A stretch of DNA of 64,000 nt from Chryseobacterium tagetis (GTDB lineage: Bacteria; Bacteroidota; Bacteroidia; Flavobacteriales; Weeksellaceae), in NCBI RefSeq assembly GCF_016735585.2, contig NZ_JAERSE020000004.1, positions 434,001 through 498,000 on the forward strand. The letters are read 5' to 3'. The translations under genes were made by a program, and so were the position numbers. Numbering within the stretch: the stretch's first letter is position 1; every line of letters starts with the position of its first letter. The notes under the pieces are model-generated. The model worked only from the letters and a program-made list of their open reading frames with translations. It did no database searches and had not been told where the DNA came from. Positions 37,889-47,537 of the stretch are shown here, piece by piece.

Positions 37889-38734
37889 ATGAACAAAAAA
37901 ATTTACAATATAGTTTCATTTTTATTCGTCGTTTTGCTGCTGTCTGCATGCCAATCACAAACGAATGCCCAAAAGACGGCGGCAAAGCGCAATAAAAAAA
38001 TTACCCATATATACCTCATCGGAGACTCAACGATGGCGGATTACACCGGAAATTACGAACCCGGAAAAGACTATATGAAAGTCCGTTATCCGATTACAGG
38101 ATGGGGACAGGTTTTTCAGCCGTTTTTTGTAAAAGACAGTTTAGCATTTTTACGACCAGCCATTACAACTGATTCTGTTGAGATTATCGACAGAGCACAT
38201 GGCGGAAGAAGCACAAGAACATTTTTTCAGGAAGGCAGATGGAGATATGTTTACGAACATTTACAGCCAAACGATTATGTCATTATGCAGTTCGGACATA
38301 ATGACGGTTCAGAAAAAAATCCGGAGCGCTATGTAAATATTGAAGGGTATAAAGAATTTTTAAGATTGTTTGTAACCCAAACCAGACAAAAAGGAGGAAA
38401 TCCGATTATTCTGACTCCGGTTGCCAGAAATTACCCTTGGAAAGACGGAAAACTGGAAAATGTACACGGAGAATATGGGCAGGCTCCGATAGATATTGCC
38501 AAAGAAATGAATGTTCCATATATCGATTTAAACAAACTTTCGATGGAATATTTTACAAAAAAAGGACAGGATTTCACGACCAACCACTACTTCATGAATC
38601 TTCCGGAGAATGTGTACGAAGCCTATCCGAAAGGACAAAAAGACAACACGCATTTTCAGCCGGATGGTGCAAAAGCAGTGGCATCAATAGTATATCAGGA
38701 ATTTAAAAAAGTAATTAAAACTCAAAAAAAATAA
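37889..38734 (+). CDS. Rhamnogalacturonan acetylesterase (CE12, SGNH), first copy
   Basis: The 281-aa lipoprotein has signal motif LLLSACQ (Cys at about 21). The SGNH hydrolase blocks are IGDSTMAD (nucleophile Ser), HGGRSTRTF, FGHNDGSEKN (oxyanion Asn) and DNTHFQPDGAKAVA (catalytic Asp/His). Members remove acetyl groups from rhamnogalacturonan I. Only 1 bp separates it from the GH28 gene, so the two are tightly coupled. A second CE12 gene is at 42753. Confidence 0.92.
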   Translation: MNKKIYNIVSFLFVVLLLSACQSQTNAQKTAAKRNKKITHIYLIGDSTMADYTGNYEPGKDYMKVRYPITGWGQVFQPFFVKDSLAFLRPAITTDSVEIIDRAHGGRSTRTFFQEGRWRYVYEHLQPNDYVIMQFGHNDGSEKNPERYVNIEGYKEFLRLFVTQTRQKGGNPIILTPVARNYPWKDGKLENVHGEYGQAPIDIAKEMNVPYIDLNKLSMEYFTKKGQDFTTNHYFMNLPENVYEAYPKGQKDNTHFQPDGAKAVASIVYQEFKKVIKTQKK

Positions 38735-38735
38735 A

Positions 38736-40403
38736 ATGAAGAAGTCTCTTAAAGTGATCGGTTTAGTAGCAGCAATGACGTTTTCAGGGCAAATCTATGC
38801 TCAGAATCTGGATATTTATAAAAACATTGAGTTTAAAATGCCTCAGGTTACAGAAACGTCATTTGCAGCCAACACGGTTTCCATCACACAATATGGTGGT
38901 GTTGCAGGCGGAAATGTAAAAAATACCGAAGCTTTCAAAAAAGCAATTGAAGACCTTAGCAAAAAAGGTGGTGGAAAATTAGTTGTTCCGAGAGGAATGT
39001 GGTTAACAGGTCCTATCGAATTAAAAAGCAACATCAATCTTCATGTAGAAGAAGGAGCATTTATCGTTTTCAGTAAAGATAAAAACGATTATCCTTTGGT
39101 AGACGTAAGCTTTGAAGGATTAAATACCATCCGTTGCCAATCTCCTATTTCCGCAAAAAATGCAACCAATATTGCCATCACGGGAAAAGGTGTAATCGAC
39201 GGAAGCGGTGATGCATGGAGAGCCATCAAAAAAAGTAAAGTTTCAGAATCTGAATGGAAAAATATCGTAAAATCTGGCGGAATTCTATCCGCAGACGGTA
39301 AAAACTGGTACCCTTCAGAAAGCTATAAAAAAGGATTTGAAAGCAGCTCCAGCTTCAATGTTCCAGATAAAATTTCTAAAGATGAATTAACAACGGTAAA
39401 AGATTTCCTTCGTCCGGTAATGGTAAGCTTGGTAGGTTGTGACAAAGTCTTGTTAGACGGACCTACTTTCCAGAACTCTCCCGCTTGGAACCTTCACCCA
39501 TTGATGTGTTCAAATGTTATTTTAAGAAACCTTACCGTTAGAAACCCTTGGTTCTCTCAAAACGGTGATGGAGTTGATTTAGAATCTTGTAAAAATGTTT
39601 TGATCTACGACAATACGTTTGATGTTGGTGACGATGCGATCTGTATTAAATCAGGAAAAGATCAGGACGGAAGAAAAAGAGGAATGCCGACTGAAAATGT
39701 AATCATTAAAAACAATGTCGTATACCACGGTCACGGAGGTTTTGTGATCGGAAGCGAAATGTCGGGAGGAGCGAGAAATATTCACGTTTCCGACTGTACT
39801 TTTATTGGAACTGATATCGGGCTTCGTTTCAAAACGACTCGTGGAAGAGGGGGAATTGTTGAAAACATTTACATCAAGAATATTGATATGATTAATATTC
39901 CGACTCAGGTAATCGGATTTAATATGTTCTATGAAGGCGCTTCACCAGTGTTGGAAGACGGACAAAAACAGGAAGGAAACAAAGCTCCGGAAAAAGTGTA
40001 TCCTGTAACGGAAGAAACTCCGATTTTCAGAAATATTTACTTTAAAAACATCAGTGCGGTGAATTCTGATGAAGCGATTACTCTATTTGGTTTGGCTGAA
40101 ATGAACCTTAAAAATATTGTGATTGAAGACTCTCAGTTTGATACAAGAAAAGCTTTAACGATCGTAGATGCAGACGGAATTCAGTTAAAAAATGTAAAAC
40201 TGCAATATGCTGAAGGAACAGGGGCAACCATTTACAACAGTAAGAATATTAACCTTTCTACTGTAAAATTTGAATCAGCCAATAAACCGGTTGTAAAAGT
40301 ATTAGGAAACAAAACGGGAGCAGTATTGCTACCGAAAGAAGTAACATCCGATAAAAATTTACTTTCTATCGGAACAGATGTAGCGAAAAATGCAGTTAAA
40401 TAA
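38736..40403 (+). CDS. Polygalacturonase, GH28
   Basis: The 555-aa exported beta-helix enzyme has a signal peptide of about 22 residues (ending GQIYAQ). The GH28 catalytic sites read NGDGVDLES, FDVGDDAICIKSGKD (Asp pair), YHGHGGFVIGSEMSGG (His) and LRFKTTRGRGG (Arg-Lys-type site). It hydrolyses galacturonan, or rhamnogalacturonan in some members. The long N-terminal insertion (about residues 130-210) is common among Bacteroidetes exo-acting GH28 enzymes. Confidence 0.92.
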   Translation: MKKSLKVIGLVAAMTFSGQIYAQNLDIYKNIEFKMPQVTETSFAANTVSITQYGGVAGGNVKNTEAFKKAIEDLSKKGGGKLVVPRGMWLTGPIELKSNINLHVEEGAFIVFSKDKNDYPLVDVSFEGLNTIRCQSPISAKNATNIAITGKGVIDGSGDAWRAIKKSKVSESEWKNIVKSGGILSADGKNWYPSESYKKGFESSSSFNVPDKISKDELTTVKDFLRPVMVSLVGCDKVLLDGPTFQNSPAWNLHPLMCSNVILRNLTVRNPWFSQNGDGVDLESCKNVLIYDNTFDVGDDAICIKSGKDQDGRKRGMPTENVIIKNNVVYHGHGGFVIGSEMSGGARNIHVSDCTFIGTDIGLRFKTTRGRGGIVENIYIKNIDMINIPTQVIGFNMFYEGASPVLEDGQKQEGNKAPEKVYPVTEETPIFRNIYFKNISAVNSDEAITLFGLAEMNLKNIVIEDSQFDTRKALTIVDADGIQLKNVKLQYAEGTGATIYNSKNINLSTVKFESANKPVVKVLGNKTGAVLLPKEVTSDKNLLSIGTDVAKNAVK

Positions 40404-40418
40404 AAATTCCATAAGCGA

Positions 40419-41330
40419 ATGATTTTTAACAGAAAACATACTTATATTTCTATTTTTTTTGTGGGGACAATGGCATTCGGACAGGTAAATCGACCGAATG
40501 CCACTCCTTACACCAACGAAGGTACGTTTGAAAAATTCAAGAAAAAATATCCTTTCATCACCCCTATTGACCGACCTGTTCCACAAAACATCGGAATCGA
40601 TAAAGATGTAGAATATGCCAATATCAACGGACTTTCTTTAAAAGCAGATGTTTATTATCCTTCAGACAGATCAAAAAAATATCCCGGAATTGCAATGGTT
40701 CACGGTGGTGGCTGGGTTTCAGGAAGTAAGGATAATGAAAAATTCATGGCAATGGAACTCGCTTCAAAAGGGTATGTGGTGATTGCGATCGGTTATCGCT
40801 TGGCTGATGTTGCCAAATATCCTGCCGGAGTTGAAGATATTGAAACGGGAATTCAATGGTTAAAGAAAAATCACTCCAAATACTCTTTGAATAAAAAGAA
40901 AATGGTGGTTTTGGGAGAATCTGCGGGAGCGCAAATTGCCACCTTAGTCGGTGTTAAGAAAAAGAACAAACTTCAGGCTATTGTAAATGTTGACGGTGTT
41001 GTTTCTTTTGTTCATGAAGAATCAGGAAAAGAAGGAACTTACGATGCCTATTGGCTGGGTTATCAGCAAAAAGACAATCCGAAAATCTGGAAAGAAGCTT
41101 CTCCACTGGAATATGTGGATAAAAATACACCTCCTACCCTTTTCATCAACAGTTCGCAACCTCGTTTTCATGCAGGGCGTGATGATATGATGAAAAAACT
41201 GAAGAGCTATAATATTCCGACAGAGTTTCATGAGATCAAAGATACTCCGCATTCATTCTGGTCAGCAGAGCCTTGGTTTACGAAAACTTTGAATATAACG
41301 GTTGACTTTTTAAATAAAGTTTTGAAATAA
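40419..41330 (+). CDS. Alpha/beta hydrolase, esterase/lipase-like
   Basis: The 303-aa secreted protein has a signal peptide (about 1-24). The hydrolase core shows PGIAMVHGGGWVSGSKDNE (oxyanion hole, HGGGW), VVLGESAGAQIATLVG (nucleophile Ser in GESAG), and DTPHSFW near the C-terminus with the likely catalytic His. This layout fits the hormone-sensitive lipase/acetyl esterase group. In this operon a deacetylase or feruloyl-type esterase on pectin is plausible, but the acyl group cannot be identified. Confidence 0.85.
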   Translation: MIFNRKHTYISIFFVGTMAFGQVNRPNATPYTNEGTFEKFKKKYPFITPIDRPVPQNIGIDKDVEYANINGLSLKADVYYPSDRSKKYPGIAMVHGGGWVSGSKDNEKFMAMELASKGYVVIAIGYRLADVAKYPAGVEDIETGIQWLKKNHSKYSLNKKKMVVLGESAGAQIATLVGVKKKNKLQAIVNVDGVVSFVHEESGKEGTYDAYWLGYQQKDNPKIWKEASPLEYVDKNTPPTLFINSSQPRFHAGRDDMMKKLKSYNIPTEFHEIKDTPHSFWSAEPWFTKTLNITVDFLNKVLK

Positions 41331-41340
41331 TATTAATTAT

Positions 41341-41507
41341 GATTTTAAACGCAAAGTTTATTAGTAAATATGTTAAACTTTAAGGAGCAAAGATGAATCA
41401 ACAAATTGATTTGATGAAGTTATCGTCATAGCTTCGCGAAGCAAATTTTATTTGCCTTTGCTTCCTAAAAATTATAAGGTTTTATAAAAATCTTTGCGTC
41501 AAAAAAA
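41341..41507 (-). repeat. MITE-like element with TTTTTAACGCAAAG-type ends, inverted single copy
   Basis: Read on the minus strand it starts TTTTTTGACGCAAAG, contains GCAAAGGCAAATAAAATTTG, CGCGAAGC and ATCAAATCAATTTGTTGAT, and ends CTTTGCGTTTAAAA. The same order of parts forms the core of the tandem array at 47583. Related inverted ends plus an internal palindrome are MITE-like. No ORF is present. Confidence 0.75.
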
Positions 41508-41518
41508 TAATTCAGCCT

Positions 41519-42493
41519 ATGAAAAAATTATTTTTAATTCTCCTCCTTTCAGCAGCAAATTTTCTCTTTGCAGGAAGTGAACCCTACATAAAAATTACCG
41601 TTGCCAAAGACGGAAGCGGAGATTTCACCTCGATTCAGAAAGCAATAAACTCCATCAGAGATTTAGGACCGGGAGAAGCACTGGTTTTTATTAAATCCGG
41701 AACATATAATGAAAAAGTGATTATTGGTTCTTCAAAACATAAAATCACATTAGAAGGCGAGAATAAAGACAATACCATCATTACCAACAATGATTTTTCA
41801 GGAAAAAAAGATTCGTTTAATGAAAAAATGACGACGTTCAATTCCTATACTTTACTGGTAATGGGTGATGATATTAAAATTAATAATTTAACGATTCAAA
41901 ACTCTTCCTGCAATGAAGGACAGGCGGTTTCTCTCCATGTGGAAGGTGACCGTTTTGCGATTAAAGACTCTAATATTTTAGGTTGTCAGGACACGATTTA
42001 TTCAGCAACCAATCACAGCAGACAATATTTTGAAAACTGTTATATTGAAGGAACGACAGACTTTATTTTCGGACAAGCCACCGTTGTTTTTAAAAACTGT
42101 ACCATTAAAAGTTTAGCTGATTCTTATATCACCGCAGCAGCGACAGAAGCGGACAGACAATATGGTTTTGTCTTTTTTGACTGTACATTGATTGCTAAAG
42201 AAGGCATCACCAAAGTGTATTTGGGAAGACCGTGGCGACCTTACGCGAAAACAGTTTTCATCAACACCGAAATGGGAAAGCACATTCTTCCCGAAGGCTG
42301 GAACCCATGGAAAGGCGACAAAATGTTCCCGGATAAAGAAAAGACCGCTTATTACGCAGAATTTGGAAGTAAAGGAGAAGGTGGAAACGCTTCAAAACGT
42401 GTGAGCTGGTCGCATCAATTGACCAAAAAAGATTTGAAAAATTATACTGTTGAAAAAATATTCAACGGCTGGAACCCAAACATGAGTAATTAG
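41519..42493 (+). CDS. Pectin methylesterase (CE8), second copy
   Basis: The 324-aa exported enzyme has a signal peptide (about 1-18). CE8 motifs are GQAVSLHVEGD, LGCQDTIYS with Asp158, EGTTDFIFGQA with Asp181, and YLGRPWRPYAK with Arg237. It is distinct from the copy at 31072, so this is not a recent duplication. It may act on a different methylation pattern. An extra upstream promoter is possible because a MITE-like repeat separates it from the hydrolase gene. Confidence 0.93.
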   Translation: MKKLFLILLLSAANFLFAGSEPYIKITVAKDGSGDFTSIQKAINSIRDLGPGEALVFIKSGTYNEKVIIGSSKHKITLEGENKDNTIITNNDFSGKKDSFNEKMTTFNSYTLLVMGDDIKINNLTIQNSSCNEGQAVSLHVEGDRFAIKDSNILGCQDTIYSATNHSRQYFENCYIEGTTDFIFGQATVVFKNCTIKSLADSYITAAATEADRQYGFVFFDCTLIAKEGITKVYLGRPWRPYAKTVFINTEMGKHILPEGWNPWKGDKMFPDKEKTAYYAEFGSKGEGGNASKRVSWSHQLTKKDLKNYTVEKIFNGWNPNMSN

Positions 42494-42752
42494 TAATAGG
42501 CAATAAGTAATTATAACCTCAAGTAAATCGACATAGGAAAATGGAACGTTAAGAAAATTAATTCTGTGAACATTAAGAAAATTCTACTGTTTGAGCACGA
42601 CCTGCATATTGAACCTGAAAACGGATTAGGAATTCGTGTGAGTTTTAGAATTTTTAGAGAACAGAACTAATTTTTAGTGGAAGTTTCCAAGTCTTGAACT
42701 TTTGATTCTTTTGTTTCAAGACAAAAGAATATTAATTAAAAATTTATTTAAA

Positions 42753-43490
42753 ATGAAAAAAATACTTTTAACATTCTGCATTTGTTTAGCAACATTCTTA
42801 TTCGCACAACAAAAACCAACCCTTTTCCTAATCGGTGATTCCACCATGGCCAACAAAGAAAATCCGGATAAAAATCCCGAACATGGATGGGGACAAGTGT
42901 TGCCCCAATTTTTCACTACAGGAATTGAAATTCAGAATCACGCGATGAACGGAAGAAGTTCAAAAAGCTTCAGAACGGAAGGAAGATGGGATAAAGTGGA
43001 AAAACAATTGAAGAAAGGAGATTTTGTAATCATTCAGTTTGGACATAACGACCAAAAATTAAAAGATTCAACAAAATTCACCAATCCTTATACACAATAC
43101 AGAGCCAATCTGGAAAGATATGTAAACGAAGCCAGAGCAAAGGGAGCTATTCCAATTCTAATGACTTCTATTGTAAGAAGAAACTTCAATGAAAACGGGG
43201 TTTTAATCGATACGCACAAAGAATATCCTTTGGTGGTAAGAATGGTGGCCAATGATTTGAAAGTTCCGTTTGTCGATATGCAGTTATTAACTGAACAACT
43301 GGAAGTTTCTTACGGTCCTGAAAATTCAAAAAAACTGCACCTGCATTACAAAGAAGGAGAAGACCCTTATTATCCGAAAGGAAAAGATGATGATACCCAT
43401 TTATCAACATTGGGAGCAGAATCTATTGCCAAATTGGCCGTGAAAAATCTGAAGACTTTAAAAATCGGACTGGAGAAGTATATTAAATAG
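42753..43490 (+). CDS. Rhamnogalacturonan acetylesterase (CE12), second copy
   Basis: The 245-aa exported protein starts at ATG 42753, where MKKILLTFCICLATFLFAQ forms a signal peptide. The longer frame adds 17 unlikely residues. SGNH blocks are IGDSTMANKE, AMNGRSSKSF, FGHNDQKL, and the C-terminal DDTHLSTLGAESIAKL with the catalytic Asp/His. It acts on acetylated rhamnogalacturonan like the copy at 37889, but is clearly diverged and is not a lipoprotein. Confidence 0.92.
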   Translation: MKKILLTFCICLATFLFAQQKPTLFLIGDSTMANKENPDKNPEHGWGQVLPQFFTTGIEIQNHAMNGRSSKSFRTEGRWDKVEKQLKKGDFVIIQFGHNDQKLKDSTKFTNPYTQYRANLERYVNEARAKGAIPILMTSIVRRNFNENGVLIDTHKEYPLVVRMVANDLKVPFVDMQLLTEQLEVSYGPENSKKLHLHYKEGEDPYYPKGKDDDTHLSTLGAESIAKLAVKNLKTLKIGLEKYIK

Positions 43491-43564
43491 TCGCCCACAA
43501 ATTGCACAGATTTGCACAGATGACAACTTTAAGAATCAGCGTAATCTGCAAAATCAGCGAGAGA
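43491..43564. repeat. Hairpin repeat, GCAGAT/ATCTGC family, copy 3
   Basis: CAGATTTGCACAGATG pairs loosely with GTAATCTGCAAAATCAGCG in the same layout as the copies at 22134 and 37771. It sits directly behind the CE12 stop. Confidence 0.6.
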
Positions 43565-43574
43565 AAAATATTCA

Positions 43575-43671
43575 GTTTGTCATTCAGAGCGGAACAAAGT
43601 GAAGCGTAGAATCTAGGCTAATTAATTCAACAGAGAATTTTCAGAGTCTAGATTCCTACGGAATGACAAAC
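43575..43671. repeat. Inverted-repeat element with GTTTGTCATTC ends
   Basis: GTTTGTCATTC (43575-43585) and GAATGACAAAC (43661-43671) are perfect inverted ends. An inner AGAATCTAG/CTAGATTC pair extends the stem. Elements with GTCATTC-type ends are common intergenic repeats in Bacteroidetes. Confidence 0.75.
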
Positions 43672-43713
43672 TAAATAAATAATTTAGATTTAAAATTCAA
43701 AAACATACAAAAA

Positions 43714-44055
43714 ATGAATTTCAAAAAAGAACCCTTCTTTGACGGCAATTCCGAATGGGAAGATTTAGGAGACGGAGTTTCGAGACAATTTGTCGGGTAC
43801 AATTCTCAGGTGATGATGGTGATTGTAAAATTTGAAAAAGATGCTGTTGGTGCTTTACATCAGCATTTTCATTCTCAGATTACCTATGTTGCAGAAGGAA
43901 AATTTGAAGTAACTGTGGATGGTGAGACGAAAATATTACAAAAGGGTGACGGATTTTTTGCCCAACCTAATATTTTCCATGGTGTAAAATGTCTGGAAGA
44001 AGGACAATTGATTGATGCTTTTACGCCATTCAGAGAAGATTTTCTTAAAGACTAA
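43714..44055 (+). CDS. kdgF: KdgF-like cupin, unsaturated-uronate linearising protein
   Basis: The 113-aa single-domain cupin has GALHQHFHSQITYVAEGKFEV (His and Glu metal ligands) and FFAQPNIFHGVKC with the last His. It begins WEDLGDGVSRQFVGYNSQVM, as in KdgF proteins, which open the ring of 4,5-unsaturated galacturonate to give 5-keto-4-deoxyuronate, the KduI substrate. No signal peptide is present, so it acts in the cytoplasm. A strong terminator follows. Confidence 0.9.
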   Translation: MNFKKEPFFDGNSEWEDLGDGVSRQFVGYNSQVMMVIVKFEKDAVGALHQHFHSQITYVAEGKFEVTVDGETKILQKGDGFFAQPNIFHGVKCLEEGQLIDAFTPFREDFLKD

Positions 44056-44065
44056 TCTAAAAATT

Positions 44066-44098
44066 AAACCTCATAGATTTTGAAAATCTATGAGGTTT
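44066..44098. terminator. Terminator after kdgF
   Basis: A perfect 16-bp inverted repeat (44066-44081 with 44083-44098) lies 10 bp past the kdgF stop and reads AAACCTCATAGATTTT on the left arm. It splits the pectin operon before the last two enzymes. Confidence 0.75.
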
Positions 44099-44126
44099 AT
44101 CTATACTTCACCAAAATTAAAAAGTT

Positions 44127-45029
44127 ATGAAAAAAATTAATTTTCTACTATTAATTTTCCTTTTCATTCAATTATCCGCACAGGAAAAAATGATGGTTTG
44201 GCCAAAAGGTCAGATGCCAAATTCTAAAGGATTATCATTAAAGACGGAAGAAAAAGACAACAGAATCACTCAAATAAAAGAAACTGAACTTTTCGCTTTT
44301 TTTCCACCCAAAGAAGACAGAAAACCAATGGCAGTTATTATCATTCCCGGAGGCGGATATTATAAACTCACCTATGATCTGAATGGTTTTCAAATCGCAA
44401 AATGGTTTAATACATTAGGAATCTCTGCCTTTGTTCTGAATTACAGATTACCAACTTCTCCTGATCTTAAGCAAAGAGAAATTGCGCCATTACAGGATAT
44501 TCAGGCAGCCATAAAATTGGTCAGAAAAAATGCCGCACAATATGGTATTTCACCAGATCAGGTAGGTGTTATTGGAACTTCCGCAGGTGGACATTTGGCA
44601 GCATCTGTAAGTAATATATCCAAAGATTATACAGAATTAAAAGGTGATTGGGAAACCATTTCTACCATTCCGAATTTTGCAATTTTAGTTTCTCCGGTGA
44701 TTGATTTAGGTGAGTTTGCACACGTTGGAAGCCGCAACAGTTTGCTTGGTGAAAATGCTTCCCCTGAAAAAATCAAAGAATATTCTATGCAAAATCGCGT
44801 GACAGAAAAAACGCCACCGACGATTTTGATTCATGCTCAAAATGATAAGACCGTTCCAGTGATGAACAGTATTTTGTACTATCAGGAAATGGTAAAAAAT
44901 AAAGTAAAAGGGGCTTTATTTATTTTCCCTGAAGGAGAACATAAGATCGGAATTGCCAACAAATCTGAACTGACAGATAACTGGAAAAAACTATGCTCAG
45001 ACTGGCTTAAAACCATTGGTAATAAGTAA
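44127..45029 (+). CDS. Alpha/beta hydrolase, acetylxylan-esterase-like
   Basis: The 300-aa exported hydrolase has a short signal peptide (about 1-17, ending LSAQ). Core motifs are VIIPGGGYYKLTYDLNG (oxyanion hole), VGVIGTSAGGHLAAS (nucleophile Ser in GTSAGG), ILIHAQNDKTVPVMNS (Asp) and PEGEHKIGI (His). This pattern is typical of Bacteroidetes acetyl-xylan or carbohydrate esterases. Its neighbours suggest it deacetylates pectic oligosaccharides. It differs from the esterase at 40419. Confidence 0.87.
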   Translation: MKKINFLLLIFLFIQLSAQEKMMVWPKGQMPNSKGLSLKTEEKDNRITQIKETELFAFFPPKEDRKPMAVIIIPGGGYYKLTYDLNGFQIAKWFNTLGISAFVLNYRLPTSPDLKQREIAPLQDIQAAIKLVRKNAAQYGISPDQVGVIGTSAGGHLAASVSNISKDYTELKGDWETISTIPNFAILVSPVIDLGEFAHVGSRNSLLGENASPEKIKEYSMQNRVTEKTPPTILIHAQNDKTVPVMNSILYYQEMVKNKVKGALFIFPEGEHKIGIANKSELTDNWKKLCSDWLKTIGNK

Positions 45030-45062
45030 TGAGTAATTTTTAAATTTTCATATTATCTAAAA

Positions 45063-47537
45063 ATGCTGAAGATTATTCAACATAAAATATTCTTACTGGC
45101 TTGCGGAACCATCATTTCGGTTTCAGTTCACGCACAACAGAATTTAAAACTCACTTACAACAAATCCGCAGAAAACTGGAACGAAGCACTACCGATCGGA
45201 AACGGAAAGTTGGGAGCCATGATTTTCGGCGGTGCTTCACAGGAACATCTTCAGCTGAATGAAGAAACGATCTGGGCAGGAGAACCGGGGAATAATGTTC
45301 CGAAAAACACCTTCGACAGCATCCAGAAAATCAGAAAACTGTTGAATGAAAGCAAATTTCAGGAAGCTCAGAATGTTTCCAACAGAACGTACCCAAGACA
45401 GGCTCCGAAAGATTTAAATTACGGAATGCTTTATCAGACGATGGGTGATTTGTTTTTAGATTTTAAAGGACATGAAAATGTTAAGAATTACAGCAGGACT
45501 TTAGATATTGAAAAAGCACTCAGCGCCGTTTCTTATGAAGTAAATGGGGTAACTTTCAAGCGTGAGATCTTCTCCTCTTTTGTGGATAACGTGATTGTCA
45601 TCAAGCTTTCTTCCAGCAAAAAAGGCAGTTTAAATTTCTCCATCAATGCTTCTACTCCACACTTACAGAAATCTATTTTCACAGAGAAAAACCAGTTAGT
45701 TATCAATGGAACCTGCGGTTCTGTGGATAATAAAACCGGAAAAGTTAATTTTAAAACGGTCGCTTTTCCTGTGTTGAAAGGTGGAAAACTAACCTCAACA
45801 AAAGATCAATTAGAAATTTCCGGAGCAGATGAAGTGGTCATTTATGTTTCTATTGCAACGAATTTCAAAAAGTATAATGATCTTTCCGGAAATCCTGATG
45901 CAAGAGTTTCAGAATATTTACAATCCGCTTTAAATAAAAAATACGATGCAGAGTTAAAAGCTCACATTGAAAAATACCAGAAATACTTCAAACGGGTAAG
46001 CTTAGATCTGGGAACTTCTGAACAGGCGAAAAAGACAACCGATATCAGGATCAAAGAATTCGGAACTTCGAGCGATCCGGATTTAGTGGCTTTATATTTC
46101 CAGTTCGGACGTTATCTTTTGATTTCTTCTTCACAACAGGGAACTCAGCCCGCCAATCTTCAGGGAATCTGGAATTACCAGTTGAATCCGGCTTGGGACA
46201 GTAAATACACCGTAAACATCAACACGGAAATGAATTACTGGCCTGCAGAAAATACAAACCTCAGTGAAATGCATGAACCTTTATTTGATATGATTCAGGA
46301 TCTTTCGATAACAGGACAGGAATCTGCGAAAGAAATGTATCACGCAAGAGGCTGGAATATGCATCACAATACAGATTTGTGGAGAATTACAGGAATTGTT
46401 GACGGTGGTTTCTACGGAATGTGGCCAATGGGCGGAGCCTGGTTAACGCAGCATATCTGGAATCATTATTTATATTCCGGAGACAAAGAATTTTTAAAGA
46501 AAAACTACGCCGCTTTAAAGGGTTGCGCTTTGTTTTATCTGGATGTTCTTCAGCAGGATCCTTCCAAACAATACCTTGTTGTTTCCCCATCTATGTCTCC
46601 TGAAAACACGTATATGAAAAGCGTTGGAATTACAGCCGGAACAACCATGGATAATCAGTTGGTTTTTGATGTGTTTAACAATTTCATTAATGCTTCTAAA
46701 GTTTTAAATGTAGATAAAAATCTTTCGGAGGAAATGAAATCAGCTTTAAGCAAACTTCCGCCTATGCAGATCGGACAGCACGCTCAATTGCAGGAATGGC
46801 TGAAAGATATGGACAGAACCGACGATAAACACAGACATATTTCTCATTTGTACGGCCTCTTCCCTTCCGGCCAGATTTCCCCATTCAGAAATCCCGATCT
46901 TACGGAAGCTGCAAAAAATTCAATGACCTACAGAGGAGACAAATCTACAGGTTGGTCAATGGGATGGAAAGTGAATTGGTGGGCAAGATTACTGGATGGA
47001 AACCGTGCTTTTAAATTAATTTCGGATCAATTGACTCCTGCACCTATGGAAACCAAAGGTCAGTCCGGAGGAACGTATCCGAATCTTCTGGACGCACATC
47101 CACCTTTCCAGATCGATGGAAATTTTGGCTGTACTTCAGGTATTGCAGAGATGTTATTGCAAAGCTATGACGGTTATCTTTACATTTTACCGGCACTTCC
47201 GGATGCTTTACCCAATGGTTCTGTAAAAGGATTGAAAGCAAGAGGCGGTTTTGAAATTGATATCGACTGGAAAAATTCTAAATTAACAAAATTGGTTGTA
47301 AGATCTACTCTGGGAGGAAATGCAAGAATCAGAGTGGCGAAGAATTTAAACTTAAAATCTAAAACAAATTTAATCTCAGCAAAAGGGGAAAATTCAAACG
47401 AATACTATCAGGTAAATTCCATTAAAAAACCTTTAGTTTCTGAGAAAGCTCAGTTAAAAGGATATCCCGTTCCAAATACTCAGGTTTTTGATTTTAATAC
47501 CGAGAAACGAGGAACGTATACTTTTGAAGGTAGATAA
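45063..47537 (+). CDS. Glycoside hydrolase family 95 (alpha-L-fucosidase or alpha-L-galactosidase)
   Basis: The 824-aa exported enzyme has a signal peptide (about 1-24, ending VHAQQ). GH95 features are [43 protein letters not shown] and [16 protein letters not shown] in the barrel. Near the C-terminus [21 protein letters not shown] precedes the beta-sandwich. Family members cut alpha-1,2-L-fucose, or alpha-L-galactose in some pectin loci. RG-II or fucosylated side chains are the likely target. The last codons are duplicated in the downstream tandem array. Confidence 0.92.
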   Translation: MLKIIQHKIFLLACGTIISVSVHAQQNLKLTYNKSAENWNEALPIGNGKLGAMIFGGASQEHLQLNEETIWAGEPGNNVPKNTFDSIQKIRKLLNESKFQEAQNVSNRTYPRQAPKDLNYGMLYQTMGDLFLDFKGHENVKNYSRTLDIEKALSAVSYEVNGVTFKREIFSSFVDNVIVIKLSSSKKGSLNFSINASTPHLQKSIFTEKNQLVINGTCGSVDNKTGKVNFKTVAFPVLKGGKLTSTKDQLEISGADEVVIYVSIATNFKKYNDLSGNPDARVSEYLQSALNKKYDAELKAHIEKYQKYFKRVSLDLGTSEQAKKTTDIRIKEFGTSSDPDLVALYFQFGRYLLISSSQQGTQPANLQGIWNYQLNPAWDSKYTVNINTEMNYWPAENTNLSEMHEPLFDMIQDLSITGQESAKEMYHARGWNMHHNTDLWRITGIVDGGFYGMWPMGGAWLTQHIWNHYLYSGDKEFLKKNYAALKGCALFYLDVLQQDPSKQYLVVSPSMSPENTYMKSVGITAGTTMDNQLVFDVFNNFINASKVLNVDKNLSEEMKSALSKLPPMQIGQHAQLQEWLKDMDRTDDKHRHISHLYGLFPSGQISPFRNPDLTEAAKNSMTYRGDKSTGWSMGWKVNWWARLLDGNRAFKLISDQLTPAPMETKGQSGGTYPNLLDAHPPFQIDGNFGCTSGIAEMLLQSYDGYLYILPALPDALPNGSVKGLKARGGFEIDIDWKNSKLTKLVVRSTLGGNARIRVAKNLNLKSKTNLISAKGENSNEYYQVNSIKKPLVSEKAQLKGYPVPNTQVFDFNTEKRGTYTFEGR

